Shown here piece by piece: positions 42,829-51,893 of a DNA stretch of 64,000 bases (its first letter is position 1; each line of letters begins with the position of its first letter). Made by a program: the position numbers and the translations under genes. The notes under the pieces were generated by a model. It was not told the origin of the DNA. It did no database searches and saw only the letters and a list, made by a program, of their open reading frames with translations. The stretch comes from Hydractinia symbiolongicarpus (lineage: Eukaryota > Cnidaria > Hydrozoa > Anthoathecata > Hydractiniidae): positions 7,566,001 through 7,630,000 of the forward strand of contig NC_079877.1 of assembly GCF_029227915.1 (NCBI RefSeq), read 5' to 3'.

Positions 42829-45804
42829 CTATAAAGGGACCTTACATTCATCACAGTTACATTTAGATCCGTCCCACATTTTAATCATGCTTTTAAAAAC
42901 TTTAAGGTTGTCACATCGTTTCAAATGTGATGGTAGGTTATTCCAAATCTTTGGTCCCAGGGCTGATAAGCTATTAGTTCCAAAAGTCGCGGTCCTTTTC
43001 CTTGAGACTACCAAATTATTTGTATTTTGTTCTCTGACTGTCCTACCGTTATCATTTAAACAAAATATATCTTTCATAAAAAGAGGGCTGCTGTTATTTA
43101 TAGTTTTAGAGATTTCTATACACAATGACCGTAAGCGATTTACATTCATGTGACTCTTGCTGGAATTTTTAAGTAAATTTTCGTATGTACTTACCGTATC
43201 ATTATACAGAAATCTTAATGCTCGTTTTTGTATCATTTCGACTTTAGATAAAGATTTAGAAGAAGAAAAATGCCATATAAGGGAACAATAATTGAAATTT
43301 GCGTAGATAAAACTTTGAATTAAAATATATTTTGCTTGAAAGGATAAGAAACTTCTAAATCGAAATAAGGCATTTAGTTGGGCTGATGCTTTGCGACACA
43401 AATCACTAACGTGTCTGTCAAAATTTAATTTATTGTCTATAGTCACACCTAGTAATTTCACGTTATTTTCACTTTCAATAGTTTTATTTCCTATATTAAA
43501 TTTTAGACCTAAATTATCTGCCTTATTCTTTGTCAGAATTATCGAGTGAAACTTTTCAGGGTTTGCAATCATTTTATTCTCTTTTAACCAGGAGAGGGCA
43601 GTTTTAGCTTCGTTTTCTAAAGTATTTATCAAATTAGGAATAGAATTTGAGAAGTTGGATATTGTGTTATCATCAGCGTAATTATGTAGCTTATATTTTT
43701 CTATAAAAAGAAACAAATCATTTATAAATATATTGAATATGATAGGTCCCAAAATAGAACCTTGTGGTACACCAGATAAGATAATTTGAAATAGACTATA
43801 GATCCCATTTATTCGAGTGGCTTGCTCTCTATCAGTAAGATAAGATAGAATGAATTGAAGAGACTTATTGTCAAATCCATAAGCAGCTAGTTTCGCAATT
43901 AGTAAGTCATGTGGTACACAGTCAAAAGCTTTTGAAAGATCCATCAAGATCGCACCCACCACATAATTCTTATCGAGTTTACTCTTCCATTCCTCTATTA
44001 AGCGAATTAGTACTTGTTGGGTACTATAGCATTTCCTATAGGCGGAGAGAAAAATCGACAATTTTGATTCCATATAAGCGGTTATTTGTTCTTTCATAAC
44101 CCTTTCGTAAAATTTAGAAAAAACATTTAAAACACTGACAGGCCTGTAGTTTGATATTTTAGTTTTATCTTTTCCTCCCTTATCCAATGGTGTTACAGCA
44201 GCTCGCTTAGCTTTGCTTGGAAATTTGTTTAAAACTATGCTACTATTTATAGCATCTGTTAGTGGCGTTACTAGGTGCCTTTTTGCTAATTTTGTCAGCT
44301 TTGATGGTATTGTATCTTCACCTGTTGATACTTTGGTGTTTAAATCATTAAACAGTTTAGAAATTGTATTTTCATCAACTTCTTGGAATGTGAAGTTCTC
44401 ATTGTTGTTAGAATCATTGATTTCCTTTATTTTAATGATACTTGGATGATTTTCAAAACTATCAACAATTTCTTCAATCATTTTTGACTTATCATTTACA
44501 TTCTTATATTTTATAGGATTTGGTTTCATGCCACAAGAATTTTCTAAAATATTGATGTAGTATTCGTTGAAAAGTTTGGTTAACTGTTTTTTATCAGTAA
44601 CTAAACTTTCATTTTGAACGATCGCTATATCTCCTTTGCTTATTCCACTTTTATTTGATATCAAGGGTTTAACAGTTTCCCAAAACGTTTTTTTGGAAAT
44701 AAAACCTGATTCTGTTACCCTTTTGAAATGGTTTTTGATAGCCTTTTTGCGTAAATTTACACACTTGTTTCTCTGTTTCTTGTACGTGATTTTGTTTTCA
44801 GAAGTAGGATAGATGATAGATGTGAAAACATTGATGAGGTTTTCATAATTCAGTTCAGGATCTTTACTATTACAAATAAAATTTGCGTTCTCAACATCAC
44901 GTAAAAAGTTGGCTTCATTAAAATTTTTGTAACTTCTGTAAATAATTTTCTTGGATGCTAAGCGTGCTAAATGAGATTTTAAAAATGTTGTTACCATTTG
45001 ATGATGATCACTTAATCCTGTTTCACATGTTAGTGTGTGTTGAAAACATCTGGGTCTATTTGTAAGAATGACATCTATAGCTGTTCCGTTAGGACTAGCA
45101 AAACAGGTTTTGTTTTTGACAAGATTTTCAAGACTAAAAATATCACAGAAATTATTTAAGGTTTCGAAACCAGAATCGTTCGAGTTATGGCAATCGATAT
45201 TTATATCACCCATAATTATTATGTTTTCGACTTTAGATAGAGCTTTATTTAAAGCTATCTCTAATTCCTCAAAAAAGTTGTTTAAGTTTGAATAATGAGG
45301 TGGTCTATAAATACTGATAACTGTCCATTTTTTATTTCTTATCGTCAATTCTGAGCAAATGATTTCATTATTTGTTATACCCAAATCATTAACTTGTCTA
45401 CAGGCTACTCCTTTCTTAACATATTCAATTAACCCTCCTCCATTTTTGTTCCTATCTTTTCTAGTTCTAATTTCATAGTTATCAATATAGAATTGTTCGT
45501 TTGGAAAACTCTCATCTAGTTTGGTTTCAGCAAATACAAAATAATCAGGTGAAAATTTTGTCAGAATTTCTTTTGCATCAATTATTTTGTTTCTGAGACT
45601 ATTAATGTTTAAATAGCCTAAAAGAGGATTGGAAGGGTACTTAATTCGTAATTTATGTATTTCATCTAAAGAACTTTGGTGAGAATTATGTGTCGGATTT
45701 TGATCATTTCTATATTGACTCCCAACACATTCATCAGGAATATCAGATTTATTATCATCGCAAACTAGTCCAAGCCTATTGAATACCCCTGCTGATCTAA
45801 AAAA
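42829..45804 (-). CDS. Retrotransposon ORF2: APE endonuclease and reverse transcriptase
   Basis: The open frame spans 991 codons from TTT at 45804 to a TAG stop at 42829-42831. A shorter version starting at 45384 begins with TTG and would cut the endonuclease in half. Numbering from 45804, the APE-type endonuclease has Asn68 (LNINSL), Glu93 (ETKL), the DR..GGG segment (117-124), Tyr166 (YRPP), Asp200 and Asn202 (GDIN) and Ser-Asp-His 265-267, so all key residues are present. Reverse transcriptase motifs follow: NYRPVS (552-557), DLSKAFD (622-628), GVPQGS (678-683), the catalytic YADD (709-712) and LLGVTID (784-790). No RNase H domain follows. The C-terminus ends in a small cysteine cluster, CNCDEC (982-987), of unknown role. 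There is no ATG before Met198, inside the endonuclease core, so translation probably enters from ORF1 by a -1 frameshift. Both enzymes serve target-primed reverse transcription. Confidence 0.93.
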   Translation of the reverse strand, partial: FFRSAGVFNRLGLVCDDNKSDIPDECVGSQYRNDQNPTHNSHQSSLDEIHKLRIKYPSNPLLGYLNINSLRNKIIDAKEILTKFSPDYFVFAETKLDESFPNEQFYIDNYEIRTRKDRNKNGGGLIEYVKKGVACRQVNDLGITNNEIICSELTIRNKKWTVISIYRPPHYSNLNNFFEELEIALNKALSKVENIIIMGDINIDCHNSNDSGFETLNNFCDIFSLENLVKNKTCFASPNGTAIDVILTNRPRCFQHTLTCETGLSDHHQMVTTFLKSHLARLASKKIIYRSYKNFNEANFLRDVENANFICNSKDPELNYENLINVFTSIIYPTSENKITYKKQRNKCVNLRKKAIKNHFKRVTESGFISKKTFWETVKPLISNKSGISKGDIAIVQNESLVTDKKQLTKLFNEYYINILENSCGMKPNPIKYKNVNDKSKMIEEIVDSFENHPSIIKIKEINDSNNNENFTFQEVDENTISKLFNDLNTKVSTGEDTIPSKLTKLAKRHLVTPLTDAINSSIVLNKFPSKAKRAAVTPLDKGGKDKTKISNYRPVSVLNVFSKFYERVMKEQITAYMESKLSIFLSAYRKCYSTQQVLIRLIEEWKSKLDKNYVVGAILMDLSKAFDCVPHDLLIAKLAAYGFDNKSLQFILSYLTDREQATRINGIYSLFQIILSGVPQGSILGPIIFNIFINDLFLFIEKYKLHNYADDNTISNFSNSIPNLINTLENEAKTALSWLKENKMIANPEKFHSIILTKNKADNLGLKFNIGNKTIESENNVKLLGVTIDNKLNFDRHVSDLCRKASAQLNALFRFRSFLSFQAKYILIQSFIYANFNYCSLIWHFSSSKSLSKVEMIQKRALRFLYNDTVSTYENLLKNSSKSHMNVNRLRSLCIEISKTINNSSPLFMKDIFCLNDNGRTVREQNTNNLVVSRKRTATFGTNSLSALGPKIWNNLPSHLKRCDNLKVFKSMIKMWDGSKCNCDECKVPL

Positions 45805-47201
45805 TTATTTATAAAAGCTATAAAATTTCGTGCTAACATTATCTTACCATTCTCTCGTAAATGTATGCCATCTTTCCATGGGTGTTCTTCTCTGATATTG
45901 TTGTGTCTGATGTAGCCATAACCGTGTAGATCGGATCCTTCTCTTAATAGTTTGTTAATACTGTTTATTCTATCAGAGTCGACACGTCTGCTCGTAACCA
46001 AGGCAGAGATAAAAACTTTTTTTACTCCGTTACGCACACATTTTTTTCCGATGTCCAGGATCTGTTCAGCAATTTTGTTATCTGACGCTGCATTTAGATG
46101 ACTTGATAAAAGATTGTTGATTCCTACATGGATAACGACAATATCAGGTTTTTCTTGTTCCAGTGTTGGTTGTACGTAATAATTTAAGTTTTCGACACTT
46201 GCTCCTGGGAATATCTTAAATCTCACATTTCCATTTTTTATTTGCTCATTAAATTCTTTCACTCGAATACCTTTTGGTATACTATCGGTCATTATCCGTA
46301 TCTTCTTAGAATGGTGTACATTTTGATGCTCAAGATTCGTAGCTAATTGATCTCTTTCGGGAAACGGATTGATAACAGGGTTGGGTCTTCGTCTGTGTGT
46401 TACATTATTTTTAAAGATATTTGACGAACGAATATGGTTGTTAACATCTACGTGGTGCGTATTTTGACTCTCCTTCGTAAAATTACAATCCTGATCACCC
46501 CAACTTTGTTGATTAGAATCGTCATTAACTTCAACTCTTAGGTCGTTAAATCTGTTATGATGTAATTCTTCATTTCTATTAACTTTATTTGTAGAAAACC
46601 TTGAGGGACCTTTGATTACGTTGTTCCATTGATTATGCTGTTTAATCGGTTCCACATGTTTACACGTTTCAACTGAATGATCACGTTGATTACTGTTTAA
46701 AATTTCGCTAACCAATTTTTTGTAATCCTTTATTTCTTCTTTAAGGAAATCTATTTCACTCTTCAGTTGTTTAATTAAAATATTTGACGAGTTGTCCCCG
46801 ATCTTGCTCAGTTTATACGAAATAAATTCTTTTAAATCGCAAACCTGTGTTGTCAAACTTTTAAATTTAATGAACTGGCCAAAATTTTTAACTTCTTCCT
46901 CGTACAGATATCCACTTTTATCTTCGATTAAATCGTCAACAACATCTTTCTTTTCCTCTGAAAAAGATTCGTCTGTGCTATTTTCTTTCTCCTCTTCTAC
47001 TTGTTTTACAAATAAATAACTTTCTGTACCATTTCTCTCCGTTTTGTTTAATATATTCTGTTGACATAAATCTTTTTGCGTTTGCTCAATAATTTCAGGA
47101 TGCAAGTCTTTTGTGTTAGTTACTATGCTGTCATAGTCAGCTTTCTTTTTCCTTCTATGTATTTCTTTAACAGAATTTAAAACAATATTTTGAAACTCCA
47201 T
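45765..47201 (-). CDS. Retrotransposon ORF1 protein with SGNH hydrolase domain
   Basis: This is a 478-residue protein starting at ATG 47201. Residues 1-66 look like a small helical, possibly winged-helix, domain. Residues 67-105 are acidic. Residues 115-170 are heptad-like and lysine/glutamate/leucine rich, a probable coiled coil for oligomerisation. Residues 180-295 are polar and low in complexity. Residues 298-470 match the SGNH/GDSL hydrolase fold: block I TDS with Ser307, block II glycine in FPGAS (Gly333), block III GINN (360-363), and the C-terminal DGIH with Asp444 and His447. The full Ser-Asp-His set is therefore present. Esterase-bearing ORF1 proteins of CR1/L2 elements bind RNA and lipids and are thought to help RNP trafficking. 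Block I has Thr in place of the usual Gly. The end overlaps the ORF2 frame and contains the proposed frameshift site at codons 467-468. Confidence 0.88.
   Translation of the reverse strand: MEFQNIVLNSVKEIHRRKKKADYDSIVTNTKDLHPEIIEQTQKDLCQQNILNKTERNGTESYLFVKQVEEEKENSTDESFSEEKKDVVDDLIEDKSGYLYEEEVKNFGQFIKFKSLTTQVCDLKEFISYKLSKIGDNSSNILIKQLKSEIDFLKEEIKDYKKLVSEILNSNQRDHSVETCKHVEPIKQHNQWNNVIKGPSRFSTNKVNRNEELHHNRFNDLRVEVNDDSNQQSWGDQDCNFTKESQNTHHVDVNNHIRSSNIFKNNVTHRRRPNPVINPFPERDQLATNLEHQNVHHSKKIRIMTDSIPKGIRVKEFNEQIKNGNVRFKIFPGASVENLNYYVQPTLEQEKPDIVVIHVGINNLLSSHLNAASDNKIAEQILDIGKKCVRNGVKKVFISALVTSRRVDSDRINSINKLLREGSDLHGYGYIRHNNIREEHPWKDGIHLRENGKIMLARNFIAFINNFLDQQGYSIGLD
45798..45804 (-). promoter_or_regulatory. 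Candidate -1 ribosomal frameshift site (TTTTTTA)
   Basis: On the minus strand the ORF1 codons read AAT TTT TTA GAT, so T TTT TTA fits the X XXY YYZ slippery rule in the zero frame. It is the same heptamer used at the HIV-1 gag-pol junction. ORF2 lies in the -1 frame relative to ORF1. A TAA in that frame ends immediately upstream at 45805, so ORF2 is open from the heptamer onward. Slippage would join ORF1 residue 468 to the ORF2 frame (Arg, AGA) to give a fusion of about 1457 residues. The ORF1 stop is 30 bases downstream. I found no convincing stem or pseudoknot: the best by eye pairs TCAGCAGG with CCTGATGA, with one mismatch, and starts too close to the heptamer. This is a sequence-based inference. 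Confidence 0.6.
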
Positions 47202-47234
47202 TTGTCAACAGTTAAACAACAAGTTTTACTAAGT
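47202..47234 (-). other. Very short 5' leader of the retrotransposon
   Basis: Only about 33 bases separate the ORF1 start codon from satellite DNA. A CR1-type element normally carries a longer 5' UTR with its promoter, so the copy is either slightly 5'-truncated or has an unusually short leader. The leader contains the word tcaacagttaaac (plus strand, 47205-47217), which also occurs in some satellite monomers (for example 6387 onward). It also shows a small direct repeat of tttacta at the junction (47225-47240). No promoter can be recognised. Confidence 0.6.
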
Positions 47235-48169
47235 TTACTAGGTTGCATCGCTTTTAACTGTGAAACGTTTGACTGTGCGACTTAATTGAACTGATTTTGG
47301 ACTTTGACCTTATAAATGTTATAAGTGAGACAATTGGACTCCAAGAAATAACATTCTTCTTAATTTGACATGATTGCTGGAACTCAGCGATTACACTGGG
47401 CGCTGTGGTAGCGCTTTATTTAAAAATTAAGATGAATAAGTCATTTTTTACTGTGGGACCAATCCTAGCCGTTATCGCGCGCTGAATAAATAGAGACAGT
47501 TTCAAAAACCACATTTCATTGACTTTCTAACGGTGTTAATCCGTTTGAGTTGCAACGGTTGGGTCACATATTCGTACCAACATGTATTTAGCGAAATTTT
47601 TCGGATATTACTAGGTTGCATCGTTCTAACAGTGAAACGATTGACTGTGGGACTTAATTGAACCAACTTTGGACTTTGACCCCATAAGTGTGATAAATGA
47701 GACAATTCGACTCCAAGAAAGAACATTCTTCTTAATTTGACATGATTGCCGGAACTCAGCGATTACACTGGGCGCTGTGGTAGCGCTTTATTTAAAAATT
47801 AAGATAAATAAGTCTTTTTTTACTGTGGGACCAATCCTAGCCGTTATCGCGCGCTGAATAAATAGAGACAGTTTCAAAAACCACAATTCATTGACTTTCT
47901 AACGGTGTCAATCCGTTTGAGCAACAACAGTTGCGTCACATATTCGTACCAAAATGTATTTAGTGATTTTCTTCTGATAATACTAAGTTGTATCGCTTTT
48001 AACAGTGAAACTATTGACTGTGGTAATTATTTGAACTGATTTAGGACTGTGACCTTATAAATGTGATAAATGAGGCAATAGGTCTTCAAGGAATAACATT
48101 CTTCTTAATTTGACATGATTGCTGGAATTCAGGGATTACATTAGGCTCTGTGGTAGCCCTTTTTTAAAA
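47235..48169 (+). repeat. Satellite, mixed monomers right of the retrotransposon
   Basis: The array resumes inside a class C monomer and continues with class D and E monomers. The arrangement (gttataagtgagac, then ttgcaacggttgggtcac, then cccataagtgtgataaatgag) mirrors 41.9-42.4 kb. The two sides of the insertion therefore belong to the same local array type. No gene is seen. Confidence 0.75.
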
Positions 48170-50190
48170 ATTTAGATAAATAAGTCATTTTTACTGTGGG
48201 ACCAATCCTAGCCGTTAGCGCGCGCTGAAGATATAGAGACAGTTTCACAAACTCCATTTCATTGACTTTCTAACGGTGTCAATCCGTTTGAGTTACAGCG
48301 GTTGCGTTACATATTAGTACCAACATGTATTTAGCGAAAGTATTCTGATATTACTAGGTTGCATCGCTTTTAACTGTGAAACGGTTGACTGTGCGACTTA
48401 ATTGAACTGATTTTGGACTTTGACCTTATAAATGTTATAAGTGAGACAATTGGACTCCAAGAAATAACATTCTTCTTAATCTGACATGATTGCTGGAACT
48501 CAGCGATTACACTGGGCGCTGTGGTAGCGCTTTATTTAAAAATTAAGATAAATAAGTCTTTTTTTACTGTGGGACCAATCCTAGCAGTTATCGCGCGCTG
48601 AAGAAATAGAGACAGTTTCAAAAACCACATTTCATTGACTTTTTAACGGTGTCAATCCATTTGAGTTACAACAGCTGCGTCACATATTCGTACCAAAATG
48701 TATTTAGTGATTTTCTTCCGATATTACTAAGTTGTATCGCTTTTAACAGTGAAACGATTGACTGTGGGAATTATTTGAACTGATTCAGGACTTTGACCTT
48801 ATAAATGTAATAAATGAGCCATTTTGACTAAAAGAAATATCATTCTTCTTAATTTTACATGATTGCTGGAACTCAGCGATTACACTGGGCGCTGTGGTAG
48901 CGCTTTATTTAAATATTTAGATAAATAAGATTTTCTTACTGTGGGACCAATCCTGGCCGTTAGCACGCGCTGAAGAAATAAAGACATTCTCAAAAACTAC
49001 ATTTCATTGATTTCTTGGCGGTATAATTCCGTTTGAGTTACAACGGTTGCGTCACATATTTGTACCAACATGTATTTTGCGAAAGTATTCGGATATTACT
49101 AAGTTGTATCGCTTTCAACAGTGAAACGATTGACTGTGGGACTTAGTTGAACTGATTTTGGACTTTGACCTTATAAATGTGATGAATGAGTCATTTTGAC
49201 TACAAGAAATGACATTCTTCTTAGTTTGACATGATTGCTGGAACTCAGCGATTACACTGGGCGATGTGGTAACGCTTTATTTAAAAATTAAGATAAATAA
49301 ATCATTTTGTACTGTGGGACCAATCCTAGCCGTTATCGCGCGCTGAAGAAATAGAGACAGTTTCAAAAACTACATTTCATTGACTTTCTAACAGTGTCAA
49401 TCCGTTTGAGTTAGAACGGTTGCGTCACATAATCGTACCAGCATGTATTTAGTGATTTTCTTCCCATATTACTAAGTTGTATCGCTTTCAACAGAGAAAC
49501 GATTGACTGTGGGACTTAATTGAACTGATTTTGGGCTTTGTCCTTATAAATGTAATAAATGAGCCATTATGACTAGAAGAAATAACATTCTTCTTAATTT
49601 AACATGATTGCTGGAATTCAGCGATTACATTAGGCTCTGTGGTAACCTTTTTTTAAAAATTTAGATAAATAAGTCATTTTTTACTGTGGGACCAATCCTA
49701 GCCGTTAGTTCGCGCTGAAGAAATAGAAACAGTTTCAAAAACTCCATTTCATTGACTTTCTAACGGTGTCAATGCGTTTGATTTACAACGGTTGCGTCAC
49801 ATAATCGTACCAACATGTATTTAGTGATTTTCTTCCGATATTACTAAGTTGTATCGCTTTCAACAGTGAAACGATTGACCGTGGGAATTAATTCAACTGA
49901 TTTTGGACTGTGACCTTATAAATGTGATTAATGCGCCAATTGGTCTCCAAGGAATAACATTCTTCTTAATTTGATATGATTGCTGGAATTCAGCGGTTAC
50001 ATTAGGCTCTGCGGTAGCGCTTTATTTAAAAATTTAGATAAATAAGATTTTTCCACTGTGGGACCAATCCTGGCCGTTAGCACGTGCTGAAGAAATAAAA
50101 ACATTCTCAAAAACTACATTTCATTGATTTCTTGGCGGTTTAATTCCGTTTGAGTTACAACGGTTGCGTCACATATTCGTACCAACATGT
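48170..50190 (+). repeat. 2.0 kb satellite segment, copy 1
   Basis: This stretch of five to six monomers recurs at 51894-53914, offset about 3725 bp (ten monomers). Shared markers are gtttcacaaactcc (about 48239 and 51963), the rare taattttacatgattgc (about 48849 and 52571), the catgtattttgcgaaag variant (49070 and 52795) and cagtttcaaaaactccatttc. Part of it (49074-49751) is also repeated at 50191-50868 at 1117 bp, three monomers. Confidence 0.8.
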
Positions 50191-51893
50191 ATTTTGCGAA
50201 AGTATTCGGATATTACTAAGTTGTATCGCTTTCAACAGTGAAACGATTGACTGTGGGACTTAGTTGAACTGATTTTGGACTTTGACCTTATAAATGTGAT
50301 GAATGAGTCATTTTGACTACAAGAAATGACATTCTTCTTAGTTTGACATGATTGCTGGAACTCAGCGATTACACTGGGCGATGTGGTAACGCTTTATTTA
50401 AAAATTAAGATAAATAAATCATTTTGTACTGTGGGACCAATCCTAGCCGTTATCGCGCGCTGAAGAAATAGAGACAGTTTCAAAAACTACATTTCATTGA
50501 CTTTCTAACAGTGTCAATCCGTTTGAGTTAGAACGGTTGCGTCACATAATCGTACCAGCATGTATTTAGTGATTTTCTTCCCATATTACTAAGTTGTATC
50601 GCTTTCAACAGAGAAACGATTGACTGTGGGACTTAATTGAACTGATTTTGGGCTTTGTCCTTATAAATGTAATAAATGAGCCATTATGACTAGAAGAAAT
50701 AACATTCTTCTTAATTTAACATGATTGCTGGAATTCAGCGATTACATTAGGCTCTGTGGTAACCTTTTTTTAAAAATTTAGATAAATAAGTCATTTTTTA
50801 CTGTGGGACCAATCCTAGCCGTTAGTTCGCGCTGAAGAAATAGAAACAGTTTCAAAAACTCCATTTCATTGATTTCTTGGCGGTTTAATTCCGTTTGAGT
50901 TACAACGGTTGCGTCACATATTCGTACCAACATGTATTTAGCGAAATTTTTCGGATATTACTAGGTTGCATCGTTCTAACAGTGAAACGATTGACTGTGG
51001 GACTTAATTGAACTAACTTTGGACTTTGACCCCATAAGTGTGATAAATGAGACAATTGGACTCCAAGAAAGAACATTCTTCTTAATTTGACATGATTGCC
51101 GGAACTCAGCGATTACACTGGGCGCTGTGGTAGCGCTTTATTTAAAAATTAAGATAAATAAGCCTTTTTTTACTGTGGGACCAATCCTAGCCGTTATCGC
51201 GCGCTGAAGAAATAGAGACAGTTTCAAAAATCACATTTCATTGACTTTCTAACGGTGTCAATCCGTTTGAGTTACAACAGTTGCGTCACATATTCGTACT
51301 AAAATGTATTTAGTGATTTTCTTCGGATAATACTAAGTTGTATCGCTTTTAACAGTGAAACTATTGACTGTGGTAATTATTTGAACTGATTTAGGACTGT
51401 GACCTTATAAATGTGATAAATGAGCCATTTTGACTACAAGAAGTAACATTCTTCTTAATTTGACATGATTGCTGGAACTCAGTGATTACACTGGGCGCTG
51501 CGGTAGCGCTTTATTTAAAAATTAAGATAAATAAGTCATTCTTTACTGTGGGACCAATCCTAGCCGTTAGTTCGCGCTGAAAAAATGAAGACATTCTCAA
51601 AAACTACATTTCATTGATTTCTTGGCGGTATAATTCCGTTTGAGTTACAACGGTTGCGTCACATATTCGTACCAACATGTATTTAGCGAAAGTATTCGGA
51701 TATTACTAGGTTGCATCGCTTTTAACTGTGAAACGTTTGACTGTGCGACTTAAATGAACTGATTTTGGACTTTGACCTTATAAATGTTATAAGTGAGACA
51801 ATTGGACTCCAAGAAATAACATTCTTCTTAATTTGACATGATTGCCGGACCTCAGCGATTACACTGGACCCTGTGGTAGCGATTCATTTAAAA

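Larger units (their letters stand above)
42654..47234 (-). mobile_element. CR1/L2-like non-LTR retrotransposon, intact reading frames
   Basis: This is a 4.6 kb non-satellite insertion read on the minus strand. In order it has a very short 5' leader, ORF1 with an SGNH hydrolase domain, ORF2 with APE endonuclease and reverse transcriptase, a 3' UTR of about 150 bp, an AATAAA signal and a (GAAAA)n tail. There are no LTRs. ORF1 with an SGNH esterase is known from CR1 and L2 clade elements, and absence of RNase H fits those clades. The satellite reads ctgat before the element and ttactagg after it, so only about one base of the target is missing. I see no target-site duplication. Neither ORF has an internal stop, which indicates a recent insertion, possibly of an active element. 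Confidence 0.93.

Noticed and set aside
45700-45797. Pseudoknot downstream of the slippery heptamer
   Set aside because: The best stem I could find by eye (TCAGCAGG with CCTGATGA) has one mismatch and starts only two bases after the heptamer, against the usual five to nine. It needs a folding program.
42887-47019. Plus-strand open frames of 62-88 residues inside the retrotransposon
   Set aside because: All lie antisense to ORF1 or ORF2, whose domain motifs are clear. They are shadows of the real coding strand.
42640-47250. Target-site duplication around the retrotransposon
   Set aside because: The tttacta word is doubled only on the right side (47225-47240). The left side goes directly from ctgat to the terminal repeat, so no matching duplication exists.
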